Counted from the first letter of the stretch, positions 12,291 through 23,291 are shown. The stretch: DNA of 64,000 bases from Sambucus nigra (GCA_949130495.1 OX422216.1:99703967-99767966), one strand, 5' to 3'. Notes: generated by a model from the sequence alone, not told the origin. Numbers and translations: made by a program.

Positions 12291-12505
12291 TCGCCTTTAT
12301 CTTTTATTAGCACATTTAGTTTACGTAAATTTTCATTTCAAACTTATGTTGCTTGCAAGTTATTATTCAATGAATAAAGGGTCCATTGATTCTCGCATTT
12401 AGTTTTCATATATTAGCTGATTCAAATGTTTTATTATGCATCTCAATATTATGCACCATTTTCAATTGATAGCACTCCCCACGCAAAGAGAAATTACCAT
12501 TAGTT

Positions 12506-12680
12506 ACGTTAAGTTGTTCAACTTATCTTAGCCAAAGAACTTCCTTGCGCATGAAAAAACTCTTGTGGATTACAATAAGTTATTCAACTTATCTCAATCA
12601 AGGGATTTCATTATACTGAGCAGAGTTCACAGTAATTACAATAAATTATTTGAGTTTATTTCAATTGCTACAACCCTCAG
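12506..12680 (+). repeat. Tandem repeat, 66-bp period, about 2.6 copies
   Basis: Unit starts at 12506, 12572 and 12638 (ACGTTAAGTTGTTCAACTTAT, ACAATAAGTTATTCAACTTA, ACAATAAATTATTTGAGTTT). The spacing is exactly 66 bp both times despite divergence within the units. Confidence 0.75.
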
Positions 12681-12959
12681 GTCATCGTCATAAACAAACA
12701 CAATAGATCTCATGAGTTGCCCCGACAACAGGAAAAGCCCTACAGGGAATCCTTAGGTAAAAAAGCCAACCTAGGTTAGTCGCCATCTGTATTGGCCACT
12801 AAAAACCTGATCGGGCGAATAACCCATTAGCCATGTACATTCTCACCATCATCTCACCTAGGCCTAAGGGAGTGTGACGACACAACCTAAAAGGTAAGGC
12901 AAATGAAATGATACTGCTAAGACATATTGGATTGAGAGAATGTTCGAACACATGTCATC

Positions 12960-13215
12960 AAACTCATTTAATCGGCGGGGCCCCAAAATGGTTAACACTC
13001 GTTCTTGATTCATTTAGTCGGCTAAGATCCCAAAATGATTAATCTTAAATACCAACTTATTTAATCGGTGAGAAGCCCAAAATGATCAATAGTATTACAT
13101 GGTCAGCAAAAGTCCTAAGTGGTTGGTAAATGTCAACTCTTCCTAGTCAGCAATCAAAATACAAAGGCAGTTATTAATTCATATTTAGTCAGCACATGCC
13201 CAAAGTATGGAACAA
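12960..13215 (+). repeat. Degenerate tandem repeats around a TTTAATCGGC...CCCAAAATG motif
   Basis: Recurring blocks: TTTAATCGGCGGGGCCCCAA, TTTAGTCGGCTAAGATCCCA, TTTAATCGGTGAGAAGCCCA, TGGTCAGCAAAAGTCC and TTAGTCAGCACATGCCCAAA, roughly 45-60 bp apart. This is typical of the variable 3' region of Tat elements. Confidence 0.65.
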
Positions 13216-13585
13216 GTTGATAATTAAACTTTATACATCTTGACAAAATTTAGAGAATACAATTACAAGAATATAAGATACACCAAAGATCATACAAGGA
13301 CCTAGACCAATTATGGATGGAGAGCAAGATAATCAGCTACGCGTGCTCTTCGGCCATCATCTGGGTTAGGAGCGAACACCTCCTCGTGGTCTCCAAGATA
13401 ATGGTTTAGAAGCTAGGTAGGAATGGCATCGATTAAGATCCATTTATTGTCCTTTGAGAAGGGAGGCTGACGATAAGCAAGGCAATCTACCTGGTACTTA
13501 TACCATAAGTCTGATTCCTTCGGGGTCTTGACCTCCCTGAGGGAAGTCAACCATCCACGCTTGAAAGCAACCTCCTCAGCTTCTT

Positions 13586-16327
13586 TCAGCCTTGCTGGTG
13601 CGTCAATCCAGCCTTCATCATAACCCGCTGCCCATCCCTTTGGAGACTAGCTGCGATGACATATCCTCTTTGGACGTCCTTCTTCAGATTGGCAACCTCC
13701 TTCTTCAAGGCATCATTTTCGGCCTGAAGTAGCTTGCCCACTTGGCCAACCTTGCTATTTAAGACTCGGGGTCTCAAACCATTTATCTCATCTTCCACTG
13801 AGGAACCAATTTCCTCTATGACTTGGAGGCCATCCTTAGCTTGGCTACCAACTCGGACTGGTCCTTGTACTGTTCAGTCCTCGCTTTTAGTTGCTTGCAG
13901 AGCTTCACGAATGCCTTGCGGACTTGGACACTATTGCCTGAACCCAAAATCCTACCCAACTTTGAGGTAGGAGGAATTAGGCTACAAACAACACAACAAA
14001 TAAGAAATGTAAACGAATATAAGCATAACTGAAGGAGCAAGAAGCATCAATAAAATCAAAAGTCTCTTTCATTAATCAACAAGTGAAGGCCAAAGGCCAG
14101 TATAACCAAAGAAATGAAATTACAAGGCATGAACAAAAGAAAAAGAAAAAGTCCTAAAACTAAAGAACTTGACTCCTTCACCTGCTCAGAGCTTTTTGGC
14201 ACCTTCCCTTCCTCGGCAGCCCTCCTTTCTTGGTCGGCAGCCATTTCGACCTCAGTGGAATCCTTCTCAGCATGGTCGGCAGGCTGACCAACTGGAGGCT
14301 CTTCAACAAGTGGATTGGGTCCTGGAGAATGGAGCTGGAACAAGTCATATTCTGGAGGAATTCCCACTGCTCCCAAAGCTTGATCCCATCCTTTTTTGAA
14401 GGACATTTTCTTCTCATAAGCGATCTGGATCTCAGCATCGTCGTAGTCCGCATCTCAGCCTTCCGTGTAACTACTATCCTTCACGCTTGGAATCTCCTTC
14501 TCCAACTTCTGAACCTTCCCGACCAGGCCCAGATTTTCTTGACCAAGCTCCTCCTTCTCAGCGATCACCAAGCTGTTGGCCGCCTGAAGATCGACATACG
14601 CCTTTGTCGAACTCGTCTTTCCCGAGTGCAGCACGGGCGTCAGCTAAGTCATTTTCAGACTTCTTCAGGGCATCTTTCAACTCCTGGTTATTCTTGAACT
14701 GGTCGGCGTGACCATCCAGAAGGGTAGTAAAGTCAGAGAAAAACTGCACAGAAAAGAGAAAGAAAGACTAGTGCATAGAAGACGAACACTGAGAAAAAAT
14801 AAGGAAAAAATAGAGGATATTTTCCAAAGTAAGTCCTTGGGCGGACTTGAGTGCCAACTGGGCCGACCCCAGCCGTGAGGAGCGCTCGCGATAGACCTCG
14901 AGCATGACCCCTTTCAACAAATCAGGAGCCAGTATGGGAGTATTGGCCACACTGGACCCCTTAACAACCATAGTAAAAAAAAGGCTCAGCAGGAGCACTC
15001 AGAGACAACCTCTTCTTGGCCTCCTTTTTCTTTCTCTCTTCTTCTTTTTTCTTCTTCTCTCTCTTTTCTCCTCCTCTTCTTCTTCTTCTTCTTGGCCCCC
15101 AAGATGGTGCCACTAACCTTAGGGGAATCCCCCTCTGCTCTCTTCAGATATTTCATCCGATCAGATAGTACAACCCGATCATCAACATCTATGTTCAACA
15201 ATCTCCTCTTCACAGAGGGTGCCATCCTCTTCTACCTCAATTGGTTCAGAGGGCCCTTCTTAAAGAAGCTCCAAGACAGGGACTTTATCAACAGGCCGAA
15301 CAATGAAATTGCTGGTAGTATTTTTATACTCCAGAACATAAGCTGCAACACGAGGATGCTCGCCGTCATAAAGTATATCTTGGACTCTCCAAGCTTTAAG
15401 TAAATCAGCAACTCTCAGCTCGCGAAGGGCATGTTCTTGATTTTTGTTGTGAGCTGCAAAAACAGAGGAAGAATACATATATCAGAAGACAGGAAACAAA
15501 AGTAGCAAGCAAGCAAGTAGAAGAAAAAGGAATATCAAGTACACATAAGTAAAGAGAAAGAGACCTATTTGATCCTCCCCCTAGTCAGGGATCCAGGGAC
15601 CTCGATACCTCTCACCCTCAGGTAGGGGAGGATGTTGCCAATTTCTAGCAATGAAACCTTGCTCCCAATAGCCTTTATGGGAGTCAGGAAGGTTCACGAC
15701 TAATGCCCTATCAGCTTTCCTTGTCTTTAAGTTATAGGATGCCATCATTTGTACGTAACCAAACATAACAGTAACAAAGCTCGGTCAACCCTAGGTTTGT
15801 CCCATATAGTTCATTTATTCTATGGAGTCCATTTACAATTTTCCAGACATTTGGCGCACATTGAGAAGGGACGACATCAAATTACTTGAAGAATCTCAGA
15901 AAAAGAGTGTTCGGGGGAAATGTAAAACCCCCTGTGTAATCAAGAGGGTATGAATCTAGTGCCCCCCCTCTATGTCACGAACATCTTTGGGGATGGGGGC
16001 GCAATCAATTTCCACCCATTTTGGGATGTTATAAGACTTTCTAAACTCTGCTATAATTTTGTTATCTAAAAGAGGGAGCCAAGGATGATAAAAGACTTCT
16101 AACAACAGAAGGAGACTCGTCGAAATAGTGAAAGCAAAGAGAAGATGAGAAAAACTTACAAAAGTGTATGGAAAGCTCTGAGAATATGAAGAACTGGAGA
16201 AGAGAACGCACTGGTAGTTTTGTGGACGAGGAGCGTTTGAAAGATGACGGTTGGAGGTGATGTATCTGGATTTGAACCTCACGCTAATGATGGAGCACAA
16301 GTATCGACGAGGATTTTGGCGCTCCAA
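13586..16327 (-). pseudogene. Antisense ORF of the Tat element (gypsy-type 'Transposase_28'-like)
   Basis: Minus-strand coding remnants run opposite to gag-pol, between pol and the 3' LTR. Pieces in order: 16327-15956 (ending IIAEFRKSYNIPKWVEIDCA); about 15945-15740 (GGFTFPPNTLFLRFF, PSQCAPNVWKIVNGLHRINE); 15766-15581 (SHKGYWEQGFIARNW); 15478-15260; 15225-14986, very lysine/arginine/glutamate rich; and coiled-coil-like segments at 14749-14558 and 13798-13586. The second piece fits the plant family called 'putative gypsy type transposon'. Known: several Tat elements carry such an antisense ORF, of unknown function. Whether the pieces are exons or fragments cannot be settled by eye; at least one stop lies in the conserved part. 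Confidence 0.65.
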
Positions 16328-16532
16328 TTACCTTTTTGGACCAGTGTGCCCCCACCTCTTCAAAAAAATCACAAGTTCTCCATAGTGTTTGACCTCGGAC
16401 GAGCGTACCCTCACGAGTTCACAAGTATTACAAGCATGCCACTCCGGTTTTAAAATAGTTTTAGGCCTTGGGCCTTGAACTCATTTAAAATCTGTTGGCT
16501 TAAATGTTTAGCCTAAAGATTTTAGGGGCAAG

Positions 16533-16586
16533 TGTGGGGGCTCATTTATTTCAGCCCAAAAGTGTAGCCGACCAGCCCAGCGTACA
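16533..16586 (+). repeat. 3' LTR of the Tat element, left fragment
   Basis: TGTGGGGGCTCATTTATTTC restarts here after the purine tract AGGGGCAAG and matches the first 54 bases of the 5' LTR. It then ends abruptly at the mitochondrial insertion. Confidence 0.9.
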
Positions 16587-17516
16587 GGATAGTGCTGGCT
16601 TTGAAAGACTGGAGGCACTATTTGCTCAGGAAGGAGAGACTTTACGAATAAGCCACTCTGATCAACAAGCCCCTTCAGTAACTACAGATGCAGTCCAAGG
16701 TTCAGGAGGCGCGTCATATGAAGTGAGTTTCAATTTTTGCAACGGTTCGAGTTGGTGATCAAGTACAAGAAAAGAAGGTCCAACGATGGTTGTAGATTTT
16801 CGACTCCCTTTTTCTGTTATTAGTAAAGCACTGCAACTGCTGTTTTTACCATGGACTTCGGGGACTTTACAACGGAGTACTCGGAGGGACGTCGAAAGGC
16901 GTATGGGAGAAGACGACCCGACTGCAGACGGTAGATGGCTATCGCACGTCGAAGCCGCCCAACAGGAAGTTGGGGCTTTATCAGCCCAATACCGTCCTGG
17001 CCATGGGAAAAGCATAACCATAGATTTCGTAGGACGATTACCCTATCTCTTAAGGGGGGGGGGGTAAGTTTTTGTCGTAGTCGACCTTTCGAATTCAGTA
17101 AGATGTCCATTTTGTACCAGGTTGATGTGCTGGCCGAATTCTGCTTAAAAATGTAGTGGTCTAATGCCGTCTTTATAAAAAAATATGCTGCAATCTTCAA
17201 TCATCGTTCATCGAGCGCTTTCTCTCATCTGCCTTCTATGTATGCCTTTGTGGTCGTTAACGGGAGCAATCGAAAAAGCAGACTCAGTCTCTCTTGGAAT
17301 CCTGAATATGCCAATAATTGTACTAATCCACAGACGTCTCTCTCCCATCAATCGGTGCTACTTGAAGTAATGATAATTCCCCTATTTGGAAAAATGCGAA
17401 ACTAAAAAGGAAAGGAAAAAAAGAAAGAAATATCCCCTGTTGGGAATGAAATTATGCTCCCTGTCCCCCTTTTCACAGAAAATGGAGAGATGCATTTATG
17501 TATTTATTGAATCCGT

Positions 17517-17590
17517 CAGGACTGACAGGGCTCGAACCCGCGGCTTTCGCCTTGACAGGGTGGGGCTCTGACCGATTGAACTACAATCCC
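17517..17590 (-). tRNA. trnD: trnD-GUC, organellar (plastid-type sequence)
   Basis: On the minus strand the 74 bases start GGGATTGTAGTTCAATCGGT. The anticodon loop is CTGTCAA (GUC, Asp) and the T-arm is GGGTTCGAGCCC. It is nearly the plastid trnD-GUC, a gene that plant mitochondria often carry as a transferred copy. Differences: the first acceptor pair is now G-T, and the anticodon stem is mismatched (CACCC against GGCGA). It is a relic in the nucleus and not expected to be expressed. Confidence 0.85.
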
Positions 17591-18608
17591 GAGAAAATGA
17601 GGAGCATACAAATTCTTATTGATTTTTGTCTTCATTCGAACTATTGACTTTTGCCGTGTTGTAACGGAAACACGAATAATATACTATATTCTTATATAAT
17701 GATATATATTTGAAAATGCAGTAGACTCATAGTGGGCTAATTCATGAATTGAATTAAGTGGGCCCTTTTAACGAAAGAGTCACGCTCCGCCCTAAGAAAG
17801 AGGCTTAAGTCATCGCTTCAAATTCGATAAATTCCACGATATTCCTGTCTTAGTCTTCATTTTTAAAGCAGAGGATATAGTTATGAAAAAAAGTGTCTGA
17901 CGAGTCATTTTTTTTGTTTCTAAGCGGAATGCTCATTATGATGATAAGTAGTCGATTAGGATAATTGCTAGGTCACTATAGGGTATACTCTTCCTCATGT
18001 TTCATCATTCATATTTTATGTCCTGGGACATATATATTCTAGATAGGCTATTATGAATCGCCAAAGCCTTCCTACTTCTCCATTGTTCCAATCAAATCCG
18101 AAAAATGAGAAATCAATCAAAAGTCAGTGGACCTGAATTGAATAATGACTATATAAGCTATTCTGATATTAAGAGATTCAATATAGATGAAATCGTGGAA
18201 GCGGATCTTTGATTTCCTTGGACCACGCAAGAATTCGTCGTCCGATTGAATCTGCTTGTTCCTTTATGCTCCATAGGAATCCATCGCTATTCCTTTCCTC
18301 CATTTACTAATAAGGGAAAGGTTAATTTCGAGTCACAAGAGCAATCTTTTTTTTTAATGATTTTATCTTTTCGTTATGGTAATGCATTGCAAGAGGTCGG
18401 AAATAAGGTTGTTTCTGATGATGAAAATAGTTTTTTTTTATCTTATGTTACATTTTTGAAAACCCTGTATTTAAAAGTCGATAATGTTAGAAGACGACTG
18501 TCGGTATTTGATGGTCAGATACCTACGACCGGTATATCTTTGAAAGCTCAGACAGAGAGAATAAATGAACTCCTCGAGGGCTACTTAAGCCACTTTAGTG
18601 CAAACTAG
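17591..18608 (+). other. Organelle-like spacer with an unrecognised open frame (18246-18608)
   Basis: Sequence between trnD and the matR copies. Stretches such as TGGGCTAATTCATGAATTGA look plastid-like. The frame 18246-18608 encodes 120 residues (starting MNLLVPLCSIGIHRYSFPPF) that I do not recognise. Its last part is duplicated in the repeat below, which argues that it is a fragment. No function is proposed. Confidence 0.4.
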
Positions 18609-20935
18609 AAGGACTGTAGCTGTTGGATGTTGCTCAATGTTGTTATAACTTAACAACCAAAAAGCTCTGCGTCGAACTTCAACCCCTTCGACTTGGCCAC
18701 GGGGAAACAACCTCTGACGCCCCACACTATTGCGACAGGAGGGGGCTTGCCCATCATCCTACTTTGCCAAGAGGTGGCAGGAGCGCAACGACGTAGCCCA
18801 AACCTACTTAGATGAAGCAGCAAGGCGACCCTTCTTGGAGATCACTCCAAAAGATCAACCAAACCTAACCCAACCTTGGCCCGGTCATAGGTAAAGTAGT
18901 CTTGTCCCGGCACTTGTAGTAGGACACAGAGGACTTGTCGCGATGCCCGCAGACCAATTTACGATGTCTCCGTCGTTGACGTTCGTCAAGCAGGCCACGT
19001 GGATTGGCCGGGGTCTTCTTGGGCTAATGAGACCTCTATCTCGAAGCCTTCAGAGTATCTTTTTGATAGGCACCTCTATTTGTGTGGGAAATTCGCTGCT
19101 GATAGATCTCACCCAGTGTCCCCCTCCTTCCCCCGCCGCCTTTTGACCCGCGGGAGTATACAATGACAACTTTCGAACACTCATGCCCGATCGTGAGACT
19201 GCCTGTTGAACGCCTGATGGCACCTTGCTCCGACCTGAGCTATGCAACAACGAGATCCCCCTTGATCCTTACCGGATGTGCTTGACGATCCCCCATAATA
19301 CGCTCACTTGGGGACTTCTTACTCCAGCTGTTTTAAGAGTTTTCGCTAGTTGAACTGCGTCCATCCCTGTTCCGCTCATCCCCTTCGTTAGCTGTTTGAT
19401 CGGGATACTATTACCTAGGTTCCTAAACTTGGAATGGATGGCGGAGTGTAGGTGGCAAGCAGTTATATGGATATGGTGCTTTACCCGTCGTAGACACTCT
19501 CCAGCTCTCGCAAGAATTGTATGGGAGTCGTCCTCGGAGGGGCTTCCCGAATGACCATACCGAGGAATTCTACCGTACTCCGTGCAACTATTGTTGTTGA
19601 TCCTACAGAGCCTACCCAAAGGTTCAGGCCGGATTGTAAGAAGTGGGCGATAAGTTTTTGTATTTCTATGAGAAGCTCTACGACACCCATGATTCCCAGT
19701 AGTGAGTCGTCGGCATATCGCGCGTATATCTTTGAAAGCTCAGACGGAGAGAATAAACGAACTCCTCGAGGGCTACTTAAGCCACTTTAGTGCAAACCAG
19801 AAGGACTGGAGCTGTTGGATGTTGCTCAATGCTGTTATAACTTAACAACTAAAAAGCTTTGCGTAGAACTTCAACCCCTTCGACTTGGCCACGGGGAAAC
19901 AGCCTCTGACGCCCCACACTATTGCGACAGGAGGGGGCTTGCCCATCATCCTACTTTGCCAAGAGGTGGCAGGAGCGCAACGACCTAGCCCAAACCTACT
20001 TAGATGAAGCAGCAAGGCGACCCTTCTTGGAGATCACTTCAAAAGATCAACCAAACCTAACCCAACCTACTTAAACAACCTAAAGGCTTGGCCCGGTCAT
20101 AGGTAAAGTAGTCTTGTCCCGGCACCTGTAGTAGGACACAGAGGACTTGTCGCGATGCTCGCGAACCAATTTACGATGTCTCCGTCGCTGACGTTCGTCA
20201 AGCAGGCCACGTGGATTGGCCGGGGTCTTCTTCGGCTAATGAGACCTCTATCTCGAAGCCTTCGGAGTATCTTTTTGATAGGCACCTCTATTTGTGTGGG
20301 AAATTCGCTGCTGATAGATCTCACCCAGTGTCCTCCTCCTTCCCCCCCCCTTTTGACCCGCGGGAGTATACAATGACAACTTTCGAACACTCATGCCCGA
20401 TCGTGAGACTGCCTGTTGAGCGCCCAATGGCACCTTTCTCCGACCTGAGCTATGAAACAACGAGATCCCCCTTGATCCTTACCGAATGTGCTTGACGATC
20501 CCCCATAATACGCTCACTTGGGGACTTCTTACTCCAGCTGTTTCAAGAGTTTTTGCTAGTTGAACCGCGCCCATCCCTGTTCCGCCCATCCCCTTCGTCA
20601 GCTGTTTAATCGGGATACTTTTACCTAGGTTCCTAAACTTGGAATGGATGGCGTAGTGTAGGTGGCAAGAAGTTATATGGATACGGTGCTTTACCCATAG
20701 ACGCTCTCCAGCTCTCGCAAGAATTATATGGGAGTCGTCCTCGAAGGGGCTTCCCGAATGACCGCACCGAGGAATTCAATCGTACTCCATGCAACTATTG
20801 TTGTTGATCCTGTAGAGCCTACCCCAAGGTTCAGGCCGGATTGTAGGAAGTGGGCGATAAGTTTTTGTATTTCTATGAGAAGCTCTAGGGCACCCACGAT
20901 TCCCAGTAGTGAGTCGTCGGCATATCGCGCGTAAC
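18533..20935. repeat. Tandem duplication of about 1.2 kb within the NUMT
   Basis: The block starting TATATCTTTGAAAGCTCAGA (near 18533) recurs from about 19728. Each copy runs to the matR motif GTCGTCGGCATATCGCGCG (near 19725 and 20932). In copy 1 that motif joins straight onto the start of copy 2; in copy 2 it continues into matR proper. Copies differ at scattered bases and by a short insertion near 20070. Confidence 0.88.
18893..19727 (-). pseudogene. matR: matR (nad1 intron maturase) 3' fragment, copy 1
   Basis: Minus-strand readings: ELLIEIQKLIAHFLQSGLNL (about 19660), HIHITACHLHSAIHSKFRNL, NSIPIKQLTKGMS, GVRSPQVSVLWG, then SGMSVRKLSLYTPAG and RRRPRPIHVACLTNVSDGDI. MatR is the maturase encoded in the fourth nad1 intron of plant mitochondria and helps splice mitochondrial group II introns. 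This copy starts inside the RT-like YARYADD motif and has stops and frameshifts (for example near 19483 and 19265). It is non-functional. Confidence 0.85.
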
Positions 20936-21070
20936 AAATCCTTACTAAGTAATTGAATTTTAAGGGGGACAGCTTACGGGCCAAGCCTCTCTGATCTGAG
21001 AACTAGTATCGCCTCCCCGCCCAGCTCTATCACCAGGCCCTTTCTTTTGCAATACTTAAAAAAGTCTCTT
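20097..21070 (-). pseudogene. matR: matR 3' fragment, copy 2 (longer)
   Basis: It extends further 5' than copy 1: KGLVIELGGEAILVLRSE (about 21050), then ARKLSPLKFNYLVRICYARY followed by ADD, ELLIEIQKLIAHFLQSGLNL and on to HVACLTNVSDGDIVNW. A stop near 20985 region and shifts after RTTPI break the frame. Copy 2 is probably the original position, since only here is the sequence continuous upstream of YARYADD. Confidence 0.85.
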
Positions 21071-21242
21071 ATGGCCCAATTATTATTACAATGTTCTCTA
21101 CCATAGAATTCGGCCTTTGGGGTCAACCTGACGGCTTCTATGAGGAAGGCGGCACAAAGGAGGCTCGAGGGCTTGTTAAAGAAGGTGGCAAGGGCCGACG
21201 AAGGGGAGAAACGAAAGGTGTTTTTTGGTCCCCCCTGAGCCG

Positions 21243-22186
21243 GGATTCAATCCAGCCACAGGTTCCCCTACGACTACTTTCTTACGACTTCACCCCAGTC
21301 GAAGACCCCAACGTGGTATGTGCCAATAAGACCACCAAAAACCTTTGTGACACTAGTGGTACACAGAAGTCATGGGTGATAACTGGTCCGATGCTTCGGA
21401 CGAAACCAATTCCCAGGGTGTGACGGGCGGTGTATACAGGGCCCGAGTACATATTCACCTCGACATGATGATCCACGATTACTAGCGATTCTAACTTCAT
21501 GTTCCCGAGTTGCAGAGAACAATCCGAACTGAGGCATTCTTTTCGGATTTGCTCCGCCTTACAGTCATGCTTCCCATTGTAGCATGTGTGTGGCCTAACC
21601 CATAAGGGCCATGCAGACTTAACGTCATCCCCACCTTCCTCCAGTATATCACTGATAGTCCTTCATGAGTGCGACACACCTTTGTTTCGGAGCCGTTTTG
21701 TCTGGGCGTACTAAACCCACTATGTACCACACCACCGGGCGACTCGCCTGAATGCCGAGTCTTTCTCTGCCGTCAACTCGATGTCGTCGTCACCTGCAAG
21801 ATAAGGCAAAAAACTTGACTTTACTAAACAAGCGAGAAAAGCCCTTTCTATCTTAAAGCGCGCTATTCGATCGAAAGTGAAAGCGCACACTAGAAAGTGC
21901 GTCGAAAGGCGTTGACTACCTTCTTACTGACAACAAAGCTACGTGCTGGCACTCAATTAGTAGCGCTGACACGTCCCTCGGCTCACTTCGGTTGCAAAGA
22001 CTTTCTCCTTAGGCGCATGTCTCAGCAACACAAAACGAGGGTTTCTCTCATTATAGGACTTGACCAAACATCTCACGACACGAGTTGACGACAACCATGC
22101 AACACCTGTATGAAAGTCAGTACCATCCCGTTAAGGACATGCTTTGTTGTTCATATGTTAAGGGCTGGTAAGGTTTTGCGCGTTGT

Positions 22187-22219
<33 letters not shown>

Positions 22220-22916
22220 AGGCCCCCGTCAATTCCTTTGAGTTTCGGTCTTGCGACCATACTCCCCAGGCGGAGTGTTTCACGCGTTAGCTGGGCCCCT
22301 GATCCGCGTAGACCAACGGTGAACACTCATCGTTTACGGCATGGACTACCAGGGTATCTAATCTTGTTCGCTCCCCATGCTTTCGCACCCCTGCGTTGGT
22401 AGGGACCCAGAGAGCTGCCTACGCTTTTGGCGTTCCTTCGTAGATCTCCGGATTTCACCCCTAGGCACGAAATTCCACTCTCCTCCGTCTCACTTAAGTG
22501 AATTGGTTTCGAGAGCATTCCGCCAGTTTTTGGCGACTTTCACTTTCAACCCGATTCATCGCCTACGTGCCCTTTACGCCCAGTCATTCTGAAGAACACT
22601 TGCCCCCCTGTCTTACCGCGGCTGCTGGTACGGAGTTAGCCGAGGCTTCTTCCTCGAGTCCTGTCATGATCGCGCACTCGACGAAAGAGCTTTACAAGTG
22701 GCATTGCCCTTCATCACTCATGCTATATTGTTGGATCGGGCTTTCGCCCATTGTCCAAGATTCCCCACTGCTGCCCCACGTGAGAGTCTGGGTCGTGTCT
22801 CAGTCCCAGTGTGGCCGATCATTCGAAAAGACCAGCTAAGCATCATTGGCTTTGTGAGCCTTTACCTGACCAACTATCTAATACTACGCAGGCTCATCTA
22901 AGAACGCTTTTGGACT
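21243..22916 (-). rRNA. rrn18: Mitochondrial small-subunit rRNA gene rrn18, 5'-truncated nuclear copy
   Basis: Minus strand. Universal SSU signatures are present: the 3' region GGAACCTGTGGCTGGATTG, the 1400-region complement of GACGGGCGGTGT (21422), the 900-region complement of CCGTCAATTCCTTTGAGTTT (22227), the 790-region complement of GGACTACCAGGGTATCTAAT (22343), and the 530-region complement of ACCGCGGCTGCTGG (22616). It is mitochondrial rather than plastid: the 21800-21920 region carries the extra variable insert of plant mitochondrial 18S. About 250-300 nt of the 5' end are missing, cut at the LTR junction. A relic. Confidence 0.93.
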
Positions 22917-23291
22917 GCCCGACCCAAGTCTATTTATATATTTATTTAGACCTGTGTATTTAACATGTGTTTAAATGTATAGAGATATACTCGAATCGGC
23001 TACCAACAATCTCGGGGGAGATATTTAAGGACACCACAAGTTATCAGCAAGTTAATTGAGTTACACGTACAACTCAATTACTTATTTTTCATAACTATAA
23101 ATTGTAAACCCTGCCTGGGGCAATGGGATGTAAACTCGATTTTTGAGAGACACTAATAAGAATATACTAACCTCTCCGTGAGAGTAGGCAAGTTGCCGAA
23201 CCACATAAATATGTTGTTGTGTGTGTGATTAATTGCTTTCACCTCGATTTTGCTTTCTAGATCATTAATTATGATAATTCTTGCATTCACA
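22917..23291 (+). repeat. 3' LTR of the Tat element, right fragment
   Basis: It resumes at GCCCGACCCAAGTC, matching GCTCGGTCTAAGTC of the 5' LTR, and ends TTCACA before the duplication GTAAT. The palindrome ATTGAGTT/AACTCAAT is retained (23055-23062, 23071-23078). Confidence 0.9.

Larger units (their letters stand above)
12300..13550. other. Non-coding spacer between Tat pol and the antisense ORF
   Basis: No coding signal on either strand. It contains two sets of degenerate tandem repeats, annotated separately. Confidence 0.6.
16587..22916. mobile_element. Nuclear mitochondrial DNA insertion (NUMT), about 6.3 kb
   Basis: The 3' LTR is broken between CGTACA and GCCCGACCCAAGTC. The intervening block holds trnD(GUC), plant-mitochondrial matR in two partial copies, and the mitochondrial small-subunit rRNA gene, all on the minus strand. 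About nine bases of LTR (CAGTGGATT in the 5' LTR) are missing at the site. Non-homologous insertion with a small deletion is usual for NUMTs. 16587-17515 has no gene I can name; it is organelle-like in composition only by context. Confidence 0.88.
5442..23291 (+). mobile_element. Ty3/gypsy Tat-lineage LTR retrotransposon, decayed, with nested insertions
   Basis: A 5-bp duplication GTAAT flanks the element (5437-5441 and 23292-23296). The two LTRs start TGTGGGGGCTCATTTATTTC and end TTCACA. Order on the + strand is LTR, primer site, gag, protease, RT, RNase H, a second archaeal-type RNase H, integrase, tandem repeats, an antisense ORF and the 3' LTR. The second RNase H and the antisense ORF are known marks of the Tat lineage. 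Every domain carries stops or frameshifts, and the LTRs have clearly diverged, so this is an old insertion. It contains an LTR-like insert (9586-10953) and mitochondrial DNA (16587-22916). Confidence 0.9.

Noticed and set aside
18246..18608. A named mitochondrial gene
   Set aside because: The 120-residue frame matches nothing I recognise, and its end is part of the duplicated block, so I left it unnamed.
21091..22901. Several open frames of 60-113 residues
   Set aside because: They lie inside the mitochondrial rrn18 copy, and are shadows of rRNA sequence.
21243..22916. Plastid or bacterial 16S rRNA
   Set aside because: The extra variable insert around 21800-21920 and the adjoining matR fit plant mitochondrial rrn18. 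Bacterial contamination is also excluded by the flanking LTR halves.
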